NCBI GenBank assembly: GCA_029260155.1
Contig: JAJDDU010000105.1
Location: 1 to 7,129, forward strand
Length of the DNA stretch: 7,129 nucleotides
Source of the DNA: Phycisphaerae bacterium
GTDB taxonomy: Bacteria > Planctomycetota > Phycisphaerae > UBA1845
Reading direction: 5' to 3'
Below are positions 1 through 6,156 of the stretch, in pieces. Position 1 is the stretch's first letter. Every line of letters starts with the position of its first letter. The notes under the pieces were generated by a model that was not told where the DNA came from, searched no databases, and was given only the letters and a program-made list of their open reading frames with translations. The translations under genes and the position numbers were made by a program.

Positions 1-1013
1 TGGGACAGCTTCGGCGTTATTGCGAGAATGTGATTCTGCTCTTTGATTCCGACGCGGCCGGCGTGGCGGCGGCTGATCGCGCTTTGGCCGTTGCGCTGAA
101 GCAGAATCTGGCTGTGAAGTTGGCCAACGTCCCAGGAGAGAAGGACCCTTGCGATTATTTGCAACGCACGGGGGAACAAGGGTTTAGGGACGTATTGAAT
201 TCCGCCGTGGACGCGCTAGTATTCAAATGGAATCGCACCAGAAGTCGCTACGTCGGGGCCGACTCGACGGCCTCGCGGCGGGATGCGGTTTCGGAGTTTG
301 TCGCGTTGGTGGCGGACTTGGCTGGATTCGGCGTCTTGGACGGCATTCAGCAGGGCATTGTCATCGGGCAGATTTCGGGCCTGCTGTCGGTGCCGCCGGA
401 GCAGGTGCGACGCCTGATGGTGAACAGCCGTCAGACTATTGGGAGGAGAGCGGAATCACACGACACAGGATCTGTAATAGACCGACGCCCACGTGATGCG
501 GAGCAAGCGGCTTTGTACACGATGCTTGAGGTTCTGGTGAACGAGCCTGGGCTTTACGAAAGCGTTGCGGTCTGCTTTGTTCCCGAGCGTTTCGTCGATC
601 CCGTGCATCGGCGGATTGCGGGGTACGTGCAGGACTTGGGGGAAGCGCTCGGAGAGTTTCAGTTTGCGGAGTTGCAGGCACGGGTAGAAGACACGTTGGA
701 GGCGGAGCTCCTAACGGATCTTGCGATCCGTGGCGCCGGCGTGGGAAACTACGCGGCGACATTGGACGGAGCTGCACAGCGCCTCGCGGCGATCGATGCG
801 AATCGCGAGACGGGAAGATTGGCGGAAGAGTTCAGACGCGAAGAGGCGGCCGGGCTGCCATTGGAATCCGATGATTTGCGAGTCCGACTCTCGCAGATCA
901 GTCGGCGATTGGCCGGGCATTCTCAGTTCGCGCATCAGCGGGCAATTGATGAAAACGGTGGGGCGGGCGTCGTTGCGTCGCCGGCTCCTGATGGTGAGGT
1001 AAGGCAGGAATAA
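1..1013 (+). CDS. dnaG: DNA primase DnaG, C-terminal part (5' end outside window)
   Basis: DnaG synthesises the RNA primers for replication at the fork, working with the DnaB helicase. The frame is already open at the left edge (first full codon at 3), so the GTG at 30 is internal and not a start. About 336 residues are visible. Near the beginning is the metal-binding DxD of the TOPRIM domain (LLFDSDAAG, visible residues 12-20). It is followed by the KDPCDYL segment, which matches the 'DPDEY' stretch that closes the primase core, and then by a mostly helical C-terminal region of about 250 residues as expected for the helicase-interaction domain. The zinc-binding and most of the catalytic domain lie upstream of the window. 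The TAA at 1011-1013 is nine bases before rpoD, and the dnaG-rpoD order is the conserved macromolecular-synthesis arrangement, which supports the call. The C-terminal domain is poorly conserved in this family, so that part of the assignment rests on position and continuity. Confidence 0.93.
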   Translation, partial: GQLRRYCENVILLFDSDAAGVAAADRALAVALKQNLAVKLANVPGEKDPCDYLQRTGEQGFRDVLNSAVDALVFKWNRTRSRYVGADSTASRRDAVSEFVALVADLAGFGVLDGIQQGIVIGQISGLLSVPPEQVRRLMVNSRQTIGRRAESHDTGSVIDRRPRDAEQAALYTMLEVLVNEPGLYESVAVCFVPERFVDPVHRRIAGYVQDLGEALGEFQFAELQARVEDTLEAELLTDLAIRGAGVGNYAATLDGAAQRLAAIDANRETGRLAEEFRREEAAGLPLESDDLRVRLSQISRRLAGHSQFAHQRAIDENGGAGVVASPAPDGEVRQE

Positions 1014-1022
1014 CTGTAGCTT

Positions 1023-2765
1023 ATGGAAACAAACCCGAACACAACGGTTGATGCCGGCCCGGTTGAAGAAGCGCTGAGTATGCTCGTCGAGCGTGGCCGG
1101 GAGCGTGGGTATCTCACGTGGGAAGTCTTGAACGACACCATTCCCGACGAGGCGGTAGACCCGGACAAACTCGAGACGTTAATGATCCGTCTCGACGAAG
1201 CCGGGGTCGAGATGCTCGACGAAATCGACGCAGCTCGACTTGAAGCGTCTCGCAAGCGGAAACCGCGATCGCGCGAGGCCAAGCGTGCGGCGGAGGCCGC
1301 GGAGGAACCCCCCGCGAGTGCAGGCAAGAAGACCACCGAGCGCGCGGTGGGTCTTGTTTCGGCTGATGTCCGTAGAATCGACGACCCGGTGCGCATGTAC
1401 CTCTCGCAGATGGGTGAGATTCCGCTGCTCACTCGCGAGGAGGAAATCCGCTTGGCCAAGAAGGTTGAACTGACGCGGATGGCCTTCCGAAAGATGGTCC
1501 TGGAAAACGACTATTGCGCCGATCAAGCCACGAAGATCCTTCAGGATGTTCGTGACGGGCGGCTTCCGTTCGACCGAACGATGAAGATTTCGACGTGGGA
1601 GCATATGGCCAAGGGGACGATTCTGTCCCGGCTGCCGAGCAATCTGGCGACTGTTCTGGCGTTGCTCAAACAGAACGACGAGACGTGGGAACGTCTTCAG
1701 GAACGGCGGGTGGCCAAGAAACTGGTGCGCGAAAGCTCGGTGTTAATGAACACGCGCCGGCGGAAGATTTCGCGTTTGCTTGAGGAATTGTCACTGCGGA
1801 CTTCTCGGATTCAGCCGTTGTTTAAGCGGTTGGTGAACTGGAACCGCAAGATGAAGGACCTGGAGCGCCGGCTCGTTGCCGAAGAAAAGCGTCGTACGGT
1901 CTCCGAGGAAGATCACTGTGCGATGTCCGAAGAGTTGGACGGCATTCAATCGCTCGTGCGGTCGGACAGTGAAGGTTTGACCGAGCGGATCAACTCGATC
2001 CGTCGCGTGTTCAGCGAGTATGAAGACGCCAAGCGAAAGCTGTCGGGAGGAAACCTTCGCTTGGTAGTCAGCATTGCCAAGAAATACCGCAACCGAGGCC
2101 TCAGTTTTCTGGACATCATCCAGGAAGGCAACACCGGGCTGATGCGGGCGGTCGACAAATACGAGTACAAGCGCGGCTACAAATTCAGCACCTACGCGAC
2201 GTGGTGGATTCGCCAGGCCATCACGAGAGCGATCGCCGATCATGCCCGTACCATTCGCATTCCGGTGCACATGATCGAAACCATGAGCCGTCTGCGCAAT
2301 ATCAGCAAGCAGCTGCTTCAAGAACTCGGTCGCGAGCCGACGATCGAAGAGATCGCCCTGCGGGCTGAGATGCCGGTGAGCGAGGCGCGCCGCGTGCTGA
2401 AGATCAGCCGGCACCCGATCTCGTTGGATCGCCCGGTTGGCGAAAGTGAGGATTCGTACTTTGGTGACTTCATCGAGGATGCCCGAGCGGATTCGCCGGT
2501 TGTTTCAGCCGGTTCGGAGATGCTCAAGGACCGTATCGAGGAAGTTCTCAAGACGCTGACCTATCGCGAGCGCGAGATTATCAAGCTCCGCTTCGGCATC
2601 GGCGACGGTTACACCTACACGCTTGAGGAGGTCGGCAAGATCTTTAAGGTCACCCGTGAGCGTGTTCGCCAGGTCGAAGCCAAGGCCATCCGCAAGCTCC
2701 AGCATCCGGTGCGGGCGCGCAAGCTCGAGGGCTTCCTCGGCGGGCAGATAGAACAGCCGGTGTAA
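1023..2765 (+). CDS. rpoD: RNA polymerase principal sigma factor RpoD (sigma-70)
   Basis: This is the housekeeping sigma subunit that directs core RNA polymerase to -10/-35 promoters. It is complete at 580 residues. Region 1.1 lies at about 12-75. Region 1.2 is at about 118-150 (DPVRMYLSQMGEIPLLTREE). A charged, helical non-conserved region spans about 150-335. Region 2 is at about 335-411 and contains NLRLVVSIAKKYRNRGL, the core-binding DIIQEGN and the -10-recognising YATWWIRQAITRAIADHART. Region 3 is at about 413-495. Region 4 is at about 505-572, with the -35-reading helix-turn-helix TLEEVGKIFKVTRERVRQVE. The presence of region 1.1 and the large spacer marks it as a primary sigma rather than an alternative one. 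The ATG at 1023 is chosen because it retains all of region 1.1. Only a weak, rather distant AGGA (1006-1009) precedes it, so translation may be coupled to dnaG, whose stop is nine bases upstream. The C-terminus has a short extra tail after the usual KLEGFL. Co-transcription with dnaG is inferred from spacing. Confidence 0.98.
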   Translation: METNPNTTVDAGPVEEALSMLVERGRERGYLTWEVLNDTIPDEAVDPDKLETLMIRLDEAGVEMLDEIDAARLEASRKRKPRSREAKRAAEAAEEPPASAGKKTTERAVGLVSADVRRIDDPVRMYLSQMGEIPLLTREEEIRLAKKVELTRMAFRKMVLENDYCADQATKILQDVRDGRLPFDRTMKISTWEHMAKGTILSRLPSNLATVLALLKQNDETWERLQERRVAKKLVRESSVLMNTRRRKISRLLEELSLRTSRIQPLFKRLVNWNRKMKDLERRLVAEEKRRTVSEEDHCAMSEELDGIQSLVRSDSEGLTERINSIRRVFSEYEDAKRKLSGGNLRLVVSIAKKYRNRGLSFLDIIQEGNTGLMRAVDKYEYKRGYKFSTYATWWIRQAITRAIADHARTIRIPVHMIETMSRLRNISKQLLQELGREPTIEEIALRAEMPVSEARRVLKISRHPISLDRPVGESEDSYFGDFIEDARADSPVVSAGSEMLKDRIEEVLKTLTYREREIIKLRFGIGDGYTYTLEEVGKIFKVTRERVRQVEAKAIRKLQHPVRARKLEGFLGGQIEQPV

Positions 2766-2818
2766 GCTCGCTCGCCCCGCGAAGGGTGGGCGGTCAGGCA
2801 ATCAATGCGATTTTCGTT

Positions 2819-2847
2819 GGAGGAGTGACGCTTGGTGTCACTCCTCC
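2819..2847 (+). terminator. Perfect 11-bp hairpin after rpoD (candidate terminator)
   Basis: GGAGGAGTGAC (2819-2829) and GTCACTCCTCC (2837-2847) are exact reverse complements separated by a 7-base loop, 53 bases after the rpoD stop. The position suits the end of the dnaG-rpoD transcript. No real U-tract follows (GTTCATT only), so it is not a textbook intrinsic terminator. It could instead stabilise the mRNA 3' end or act together with Rho. Confidence 0.5.
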
Positions 2848-2930
2848 GTTCATTGAGGCAGCGGCCATGACGCGCGAGCAGGCATGGGACGCCGTCGAAC
2901 CGCATCGCGAGGACGAGGTCGCTCGACGGC

Positions 2931-3143
2931 TTGCATCCCACGTGGTCATTGACCACGCTGCGCGAGAAGCTGATCAAGATCGGAGCCACGGTGGCCCGGC
3001 ATTCCAAGTACGTAACCCTTCAAATGGCGGAGTTGGCCGTGCCGCGCGAGTTGTTCGCGGCGATCTTGGAGCGGATTCAGCGGTTCGGTGTTTCACTGCC
3101 GCCGTTGCTGCAGCACAGAGGACTGTCGCGAAAGAGCAAATAG
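2931..3143 (+). pseudogene. IS1380-type transposase, C-terminal fragment
   Basis: The open frame encodes about 70 residues. Its segment WSLTTLREKLIKIGATVARH, followed by SKYVTLQMAELAVPREL and FAAILERI, reads like the extreme C-terminus of IS1380-family DDE transposases, where a WSLTTLREKLIKIGAKVV-like stretch and an 'AEVAVPR' stretch recur. That match is from memory of the family, not a search. The resemblance starts abruptly near 2941. Upstream, the same frame holds only about 25 unrelated-looking codons before a TGA at 2868-2870, so the catalytic DDE core and the left end of the element are missing. The nominal TTG at 2931 has no credible ribosome binding site and the fragment is unlikely to be translated. 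It is the only recognisable gene content in the 2766-3427 gap. The right end of the element should lie between 3144 and about 3427, but no terminal repeat can be identified without its left partner. Confidence 0.62.
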
Positions 3144-3352
3144 CATGGCGATCCCAGCCAAACGCTGGTTGGTGCTGCGCCGTGCAGCGGCCGTTCGCCT
3201 GCCACAGCGTCCCGACGCACGGAAAGGGCCCAGATTGGGCATTCAAACGCAGGCATTCCGGACAGGATCTTCGCGCGAACTTGGATCGGGAGCGAAGATT
3301 CGCTAGAGTGATGACCTTGGAGGCGGCAAATGGGAAATGTCGGCTTGACACG

Positions 3353-3368
3353 TTTCCATGTTTCCATG
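3353..3368 (+). repeat. Two tandem copies of TTTCCATG
   Basis: An 8-base unit occurs twice head to tail (3353-3360 and 3361-3368), about 60 bases before the start of the secreted dockerin-like gene. It could be a small operator or simple slippage. With only two copies, no function can be assigned. Confidence 0.45.
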
Positions 3369-3389
3369 TCGAGCAGTTTGTCGTACATT
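3361..3389 (+). promoter_or_regulatory. Weak candidate promoter of the dockerin-like gene
   Basis: TTTCCA (3361-3366) and TACATT (3384-3389) are each 4/6 matches to the sigma-70 -35 and -10 hexamers, with a 17-base spacer. They lie 39 bases upstream of the chosen ATG. A perfect TTGACA at 3345-3350 has no acceptable -10 at 16-18 bases. The call rests only on weak hexamers and correct spacing. Confidence 0.2.
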
Positions 3390-3417
3390 ATGTGAAGCAA
3401 GTTCGCTCTGTTTCGAC

Positions 3418-3422
3418 GGAGG
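3418..3422 (+). promoter_or_regulatory. Shine-Dalgarno GGAGG fixing the start at 3428
   Basis: GGAGG stands five bases before the ATG at 3428. It is the reason for choosing this start over any start in the long open frame upstream. The residues that follow form a signal peptide, which agrees with this choice. Confidence 0.8.
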
Positions 3423-3427
3423 TGCCA

Positions 3428-4273
3428 ATGCCAATCGAATCGAAACGCCCCGAGAATGACCCTCTACGCGCCGGTCGCGGGGCACTTGTCGTCCTCGCGG
3501 GCGTAGTGGCCGCTGCGTGTACGGCACCGGGGTTCGCCCAGTCGCTCAATATCGATTTCAGTGACCTCGCCGGTGTTCCATCGAACGAACTCGCCGCAGC
3601 AGGTCTACCCGGAGAATGGAACGCTGTCAGCGAAATGAGCGCCAACGATGCGGTCAGTCTCGTTGGTTTGGACGGTGCGCCAACGGAGGCAGTGCTTTCC
3701 TCCAACGTTGGATGGACGAAAACCCTCGCAGTAGAGAACGAGAATACTACAGGAGACGTTGAACGGTTGTTGGACGATGTGGCGCCTGCGGGCTCAGACA
3801 TCCTGTTTCATTGGCGCTTTGAGGCGCTGGAACTTGGGCAGTATGAAGTCCTCGTCTATGCTTGGTATCCGGCGTCCTCGACCAGTCGCACAATGGTCTC
3901 GATCGACCCCTGTCACGCGGACGCGCGATACATTGGCGGCCCTTGGTCTGGGGGCTTCGAGGAAGGCGTTACCCATTCTCGGTTCGTTGTCGAATTCACT
4001 GCCGGCGATATTGAGTTTTGTACGGCGGGAGGGGAATTGGGCAGCGGTGGCATCATCAACGGGATCCAACTCGTGAAGATCCCAACAGGAGATCCTGACC
4101 AGGACGGCGATGTGGATCTCACCGACTTTTCCCTGTTCGCATGGTGCATAGCCCAACCTTTTGACAGTCCGGCGGCGAATGGCTGCGATGTGTTCGATTT
4201 TGACCACGACCAGGATTTGGATCTCACCGATTACGGGGCCTTTACGGCCGCGTTCACCGGCTCCAACGATTGA
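3428..4273 (+). CDS. Secreted protein with C-terminal dockerin-like Asp repeats
   Basis: The protein has 281 residues and is probably exported to the cell surface or medium. Its exact role is unknown. A signal peptide covers about residues 1-37: a charged start (IESKR, R14, R17), a hydrophobic core ALVVLAGVVAAA, and a likely cut after GFA. Residues 42-217 are a Gly- and beta-rich domain ending in the motif GGPWSGGFEEGVTHSRFVVEF...IINGIQLVKI, a style seen in planctomycete surface proteins and suggestive of a carbohydrate-binding-like sandwich (inference). The tail has two matching calcium-loop repeats with Asp at positions 1, 3, 5, 7, 9 and 12: D222-D233 (DPDQDGDVDLTD) and D257-D268 (DFDHDQDLDLTD), 35 residues apart. 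Between them are C240 and C253, which could form a disulfide. This resembles a dockerin, which in cellulosomes docks to cohesins; in planctomycetes the partner is usually unknown. The frame is open for 214 further codons upstream, but that part looks non-coding. The gene stands alone on its strand, and the downstream remnants are antisense to it. Confidence 0.85.
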   Translation: MPIESKRPENDPLRAGRGALVVLAGVVAAACTAPGFAQSLNIDFSDLAGVPSNELAAAGLPGEWNAVSEMSANDAVSLVGLDGAPTEAVLSSNVGWTKTLAVENENTTGDVERLLDDVAPAGSDILFHWRFEALELGQYEVLVYAWYPASSTSRTMVSIDPCHADARYIGGPWSGGFEEGVTHSRFVVEFTAGDIEFCTAGGELGSGGIINGIQLVKIPTGDPDQDGDVDLTDFSLFAWCIAQPFDSPAANGCDVFDFDHDQDLDLTDYGAFTAAFTGSND

Positions 4274-4279
4274 GATTTC

Positions 4280-4396
4280 GCAAAGGTGGCACTTCCACAG
4301 GGGCCTTGCTCCTTGCAGAAACACCATCGAGACGACCACGAAGATCGGGCAGAGGATGCAGACACTCCAAAGCATGTAGCCAAAGAAACTAGGCAT
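4280..4396 (-). other. Possible small membrane-segment ORF or remnant
   Basis: Reading leftward from an ATG at 4394-4396, the first 39 codons give a strongly hydrophobic stretch (YMLWSVCILCPIFVVVSMVF) followed by a basic/Cys end (WKCHLC), with mostly G or C at third positions. The ATG lies seven bases after the stop of the acetolactate-synthase fragment. The frame then runs on antisense into the dockerin-like gene, where it has no independent support. There is no Shine-Dalgarno sequence. It may be the start of a gene that was cut off, or chance. Confidence 0.17.
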
Positions 4397-4402
4397 GGGA
4401 AC

Positions 4403-4639
4403 TCAAGAGAACCGTCGAATCGGGCAGGCGATTTCGCCCAGTCGCTGGGTCAGCAGTGCATTCTCGCGGTAGTCGATCGGAATGGTGAGCACGCACGGGC
4501 GGTCCGCGCTGAACGCTTCTTCGAGTGCGGGCCCGACGTCGCACGACCGTTCCACACGCAGGAAGTCGAGGTGGACGATTCTCTTGTCCTTGGTCTGTTT
4601 CCACAGTCGTGTGTGATAGGCAAGACACCCATCACACAC
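4403..4639 (-). pseudogene. Acetolactate-synthase-like enzyme, C-terminal remnant
   Basis: Acetolactate synthase is a thiamine-diphosphate enzyme that joins two pyruvates for branched-chain amino acid or acetoin synthesis. Only its end is present. The 78-codon frame carries LRVERSCDVGPALEEAF, SADRPCVLTIPIDYRENALL and TQRLGEIACPI, matching the family's C-terminal pattern (RV...eel..AL..Al....P.vidv.vdY.eN..L..RLGE). A WKQ at frame residues 13-15 matches the conserved W-x-Q before the last strand. Only 11 residues separate it from LRVER, where intact enzymes have roughly twice as many or more, including an NPDF..yAe.fGa.G-like stretch, so there is probably an internal deletion as well as loss of all upstream domains. 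The first dozen codons overlap a hairpin and are probably not homologous. No ribosome binding site is seen. The stop is the TGA at 4403-4405. The family call is from motif memory; a related ThDP enzyme is possible. Confidence 0.6.
4609..4639 (-). terminator. Strong hairpin between convergent genes (candidate terminator)
   Basis: GTGTGTGATAGG (4609-4620) and CCCATCACACAC (4628-4639) flank a 7-base loop. On the minus-strand transcript all 12 pairs form, with one G-U; on the plus strand there is one A-C mismatch. The hairpin begins 12 bases past the msrBA stop on the minus strand. On the plus strand CGGTTTTC follows, a short T-run. It may therefore end the msrBA message and also stop plus-strand transcription arriving from the dockerin-like gene. 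No long U-tract is present on either side. Confidence 0.5.
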
Positions 4640-4651
4640 CGGTTTTCAGGT

Positions 4652-5722
4652 TCAGTCGGGAGTGCCGATTGAGCATGACCCGCCGTGCTTTGCGTGGTAA
4701 TCCTGGTGGTAGTCTTCGGCCTCGAAGAAGGGCTCGGCCGGCTTCACCTCGGTTACGATCGTGCGGTCACGGAATCGTTCCGATTGCTGCTGCTCTTTCG
4801 TGAAGGCCTTCGCTTCAGCGAGTTGCTCGTCGGTGGCGGCAAAGATCGCGGAGCGGTACTGAGTGCCGACGTCCGGTCCTTGGCGATTCTTCTGTGTGGG
4901 ATCGTGAAACTTGAAGAACCACTCAAGCAGTTGCCTAAAGCTCACTTGGCCTGAATCGTACGTCACACGGACCGCCTCTGCATGTCCAGTGTCGCCTCCG
5001 CAGACTTGTTTGTAGCCTGGATTCGCGAGATGGCCTCCCTGATAGCCGGAGACTGCGCTCATTACGCCCGGCACTTGCTGAAACTGATCCTCGATGCCCC
5101 AAAAACACCCGCCGGCGAAGTACGCCGTTTCAGATTTCACGGGTCGCGACTCCAATGGCAATTCGGCGCCCTCGGCGTAGAACTTCAGGGCGGCTGAGTT
5201 CATGCAGTAGCGCAGTCCGGTCGGAGGAGGACCATCGTCGAAGGAGTGGCCCAAGTGTGACCGACATCTCGCACATTCCACCTCTGTGCGCACCATGCCG
5301 TGCTTCGTGTCGCGCACTTCTCGCACATGAGCAGGGTCGAGCGGCTTGAAGAAACTCGGCCAACCGGTGCCCGACTCGAATTTCGCGTCAGAGTCGTATA
5401 CCGGTAGTCCGCAGAGGCGGCAGGCGTAGGTTCCCTTTTCCTTGTTCTTGACCAGGGCACCTGCGAATGCGCGCTCTGTTCCCTCTTCGAGCAGGACGTT
5501 CCGTTGCTCGGCGGTAAGACCCTTCGCCAATTCGCCGATGCGTTCTTTCTTGAGCGGACCGAGGTTGTACCCGCTTGCCGAAAACGTACGCGGGGCGCTT
5601 TCATCTCGTCGACTGGTTTCGCTCATCTGGTTCTTCTCCTGGGCGGTACCCGAACGATCTTGAGTGACGTAGACCGCAAGCACCACGATTCCAATCGCTG
5701 CGATCGTCAGTTTCACACTCAT
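4652..5722 (-). CDS. msrBA: Exported/membrane-anchored bifunctional methionine sulfoxide reductase (MsrB-MsrA fusion)
   Basis: This enzyme reduces both diastereomers of methionine sulfoxide in proteins: the MsrB half acts on the R form and the MsrA half on the S form. It has 356 residues. A hydrophobic N-terminus (about 4-19, LTIAAIGIVVLAVYV) is a signal peptide or membrane anchor, so the enzyme should act outside the cytoplasm. MsrB lies at about 55-185. Its zinc cysteines are C101/C104 (CRLC) and C150/C153 (CARC), with GTGWPSFF at 118-125, HLGHSFDDGP at 156-165 and the catalytic C173 in RYCMNSAALKF. MsrA lies at about 197-350. Its catalytic C206 is in GCFWG, followed by GYQGG, CGGDTGHAEAV with the conserved E249, and DVGTQYRSAIF with D284 and Y289; C350 in GGSCS is a candidate resolving cysteine. 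In the MsrB half, the position that is Cys in many relatives (SGCGWPSF) is T119. The ATG at 5720-5722 has a GGAGG seven bases upstream. The gene is transcribed alone, with no thioredoxin or electron-donor gene beside it. Confidence 0.96.
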   Translation of the reverse strand: MSVKLTIAAIGIVVLAVYVTQDRSGTAQEKNQMSETSRRDESAPRTFSASGYNLGPLKKERIGELAKGLTAEQRNVLLEEGTERAFAGALVKNKEKGTYACRLCGLPVYDSDAKFESGTGWPSFFKPLDPAHVREVRDTKHGMVRTEVECARCRSHLGHSFDDGPPPTGLRYCMNSAALKFYAEGAELPLESRPVKSETAYFAGGCFWGIEDQFQQVPGVMSAVSGYQGGHLANPGYKQVCGGDTGHAEAVRVTYDSGQVSFRQLLEWFFKFHDPTQKNRQGPDVGTQYRSAIFAATDEQLAEAKAFTKEQQQSERFRDRTIVTEVKPAEPFFEAEDYHQDYHAKHGGSCSIGTPD

Positions 5723-5729
5723 CTCGCAT

Positions 5730-5734
5730 CCTCC
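5730..5734 (-). promoter_or_regulatory. Shine-Dalgarno of msrBA
   Basis: The minus strand reads GGAGG seven bases before the ATG at 5722, good spacing that supports the start including the hydrophobic N-terminus. An overlapping out-of-frame ATG at 5727-5729 directly follows the GGAGG and is too close to be used. Confidence 0.8.
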
Positions 5735-5814
5735 GTTTCAGTTCATGCGATCGAACGTACGCCCGTTGGATGCCGAACACCCCGTCCCGGTTGCCGCTCG
5801 CCTACGAAAACTCT

Positions 5815-5985
5815 CTACGGCCGACGTACAATGTTGTCGGAACCGAGCATCAGGCGGGGCTGCGGAACGATCGCGCGCGGGGCGAACATGCGAACGAAGG
5901 TTTCTAACGCGTCGTCACTGCCTCGCCGAAGCCCTTCGACCAGCGCCTGAGCTTCTAGTGAGTTGCCAAGCCAGGATTCGTCCAT
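5815..5985 (-). pseudogene. Possible truncated ECF sigma factor (N-terminal remnant)
   Basis: The minus strand from the ATG at 5983-5985 to the TAG at 5815-5817 encodes 56 residues. The segment ALVEGLRRGSDDALETFVR (residues 14-32), then MFAPRA, then RLMLGSDNIV reads like region 2.1 of ECF sigma factors (LV..lr.Gd..Al..ly..yaprl...a.rmLgs.....DiVQE). Intact proteins continue through region 2.4, a linker and region 4, usually to about 170-200 residues. Here the frame stops right where the 'DiVQEsF' motif should come. Seven bases after the TAG's first two letters, in another frame, the DNA can be read as ESFRRRA, which hints at a frameshift or small indel, but no region 4 follows before msrBA. 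The start is preceded by GGCGGAAAG, a poor Shine-Dalgarno sequence. The alternative is a chance ORF; the resemblance is from motif memory. Confidence 0.42.
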
Positions 5986-6124
5986 GCTTTCCGCCCGCCC
6001 CGAGCCTCAACTCTCGACCCGCCATTCTGGTCCAAGTTGCGAGAGCTGGCAACCGAGCGTTGTCAGAAGCCTCGCGAATTGCACGCCGTCAAGAACGAGG
6101 TGCAGCGGAGTGCGGGTTGGTCGA

Positions 6125-6156
6125 CGTAGCGAGCGTCAGGTTGCTGTTTCACTACG
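6125..6156. repeat. 32-base imperfect palindromic element
   Basis: CGTAGCGA at the left end pairs with TCACTACG at the right end (7 of 8, the remaining pair able to wobble), enclosing GCGTCAGGTTGCTGTT. It lies in the 256-base stretch (5986-6241) between the ECF-like remnant and the histidine kinase, which otherwise holds no gene I can support. It could be a small interspersed repeat; whether it occurs elsewhere cannot be seen from one window. Confidence 0.35.

Noticed and set aside
1791..2414. A 207-codon open frame antisense to rpoD.
   Set aside because: It lies opposite conserved sigma region 2 and spacer sequence and is explained by GC-rich codon structure; no ribosome binding site or recognisable motif.
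3345..3350. Perfect TTGACA -35 hexamer.
   Set aside because: No -10-like hexamer at 16-18 bases; the only TACATT is 33 bases further on.
2786..3427. Open frame extending the dockerin-like gene 214 codons upstream.
   Set aside because: It runs out of frame through the transposase fragment, has no domain-like content, and a good GGAGG plus signal peptide place the start at 3428.
3794..4279. Antisense continuation of the minus-strand mini-ORF across the dockerin-like gene.
   Set aside because: Its sequence is simply the complement of the Asp-repeat coding region; no independent protein features.
6001..6120. Minus-strand stretch without stops (about 40 codons, LDGVQFARLL-like).
   Set aside because: No proper start or ribosome binding site, an in-frame stop on both sides, and no family resemblance I can support.
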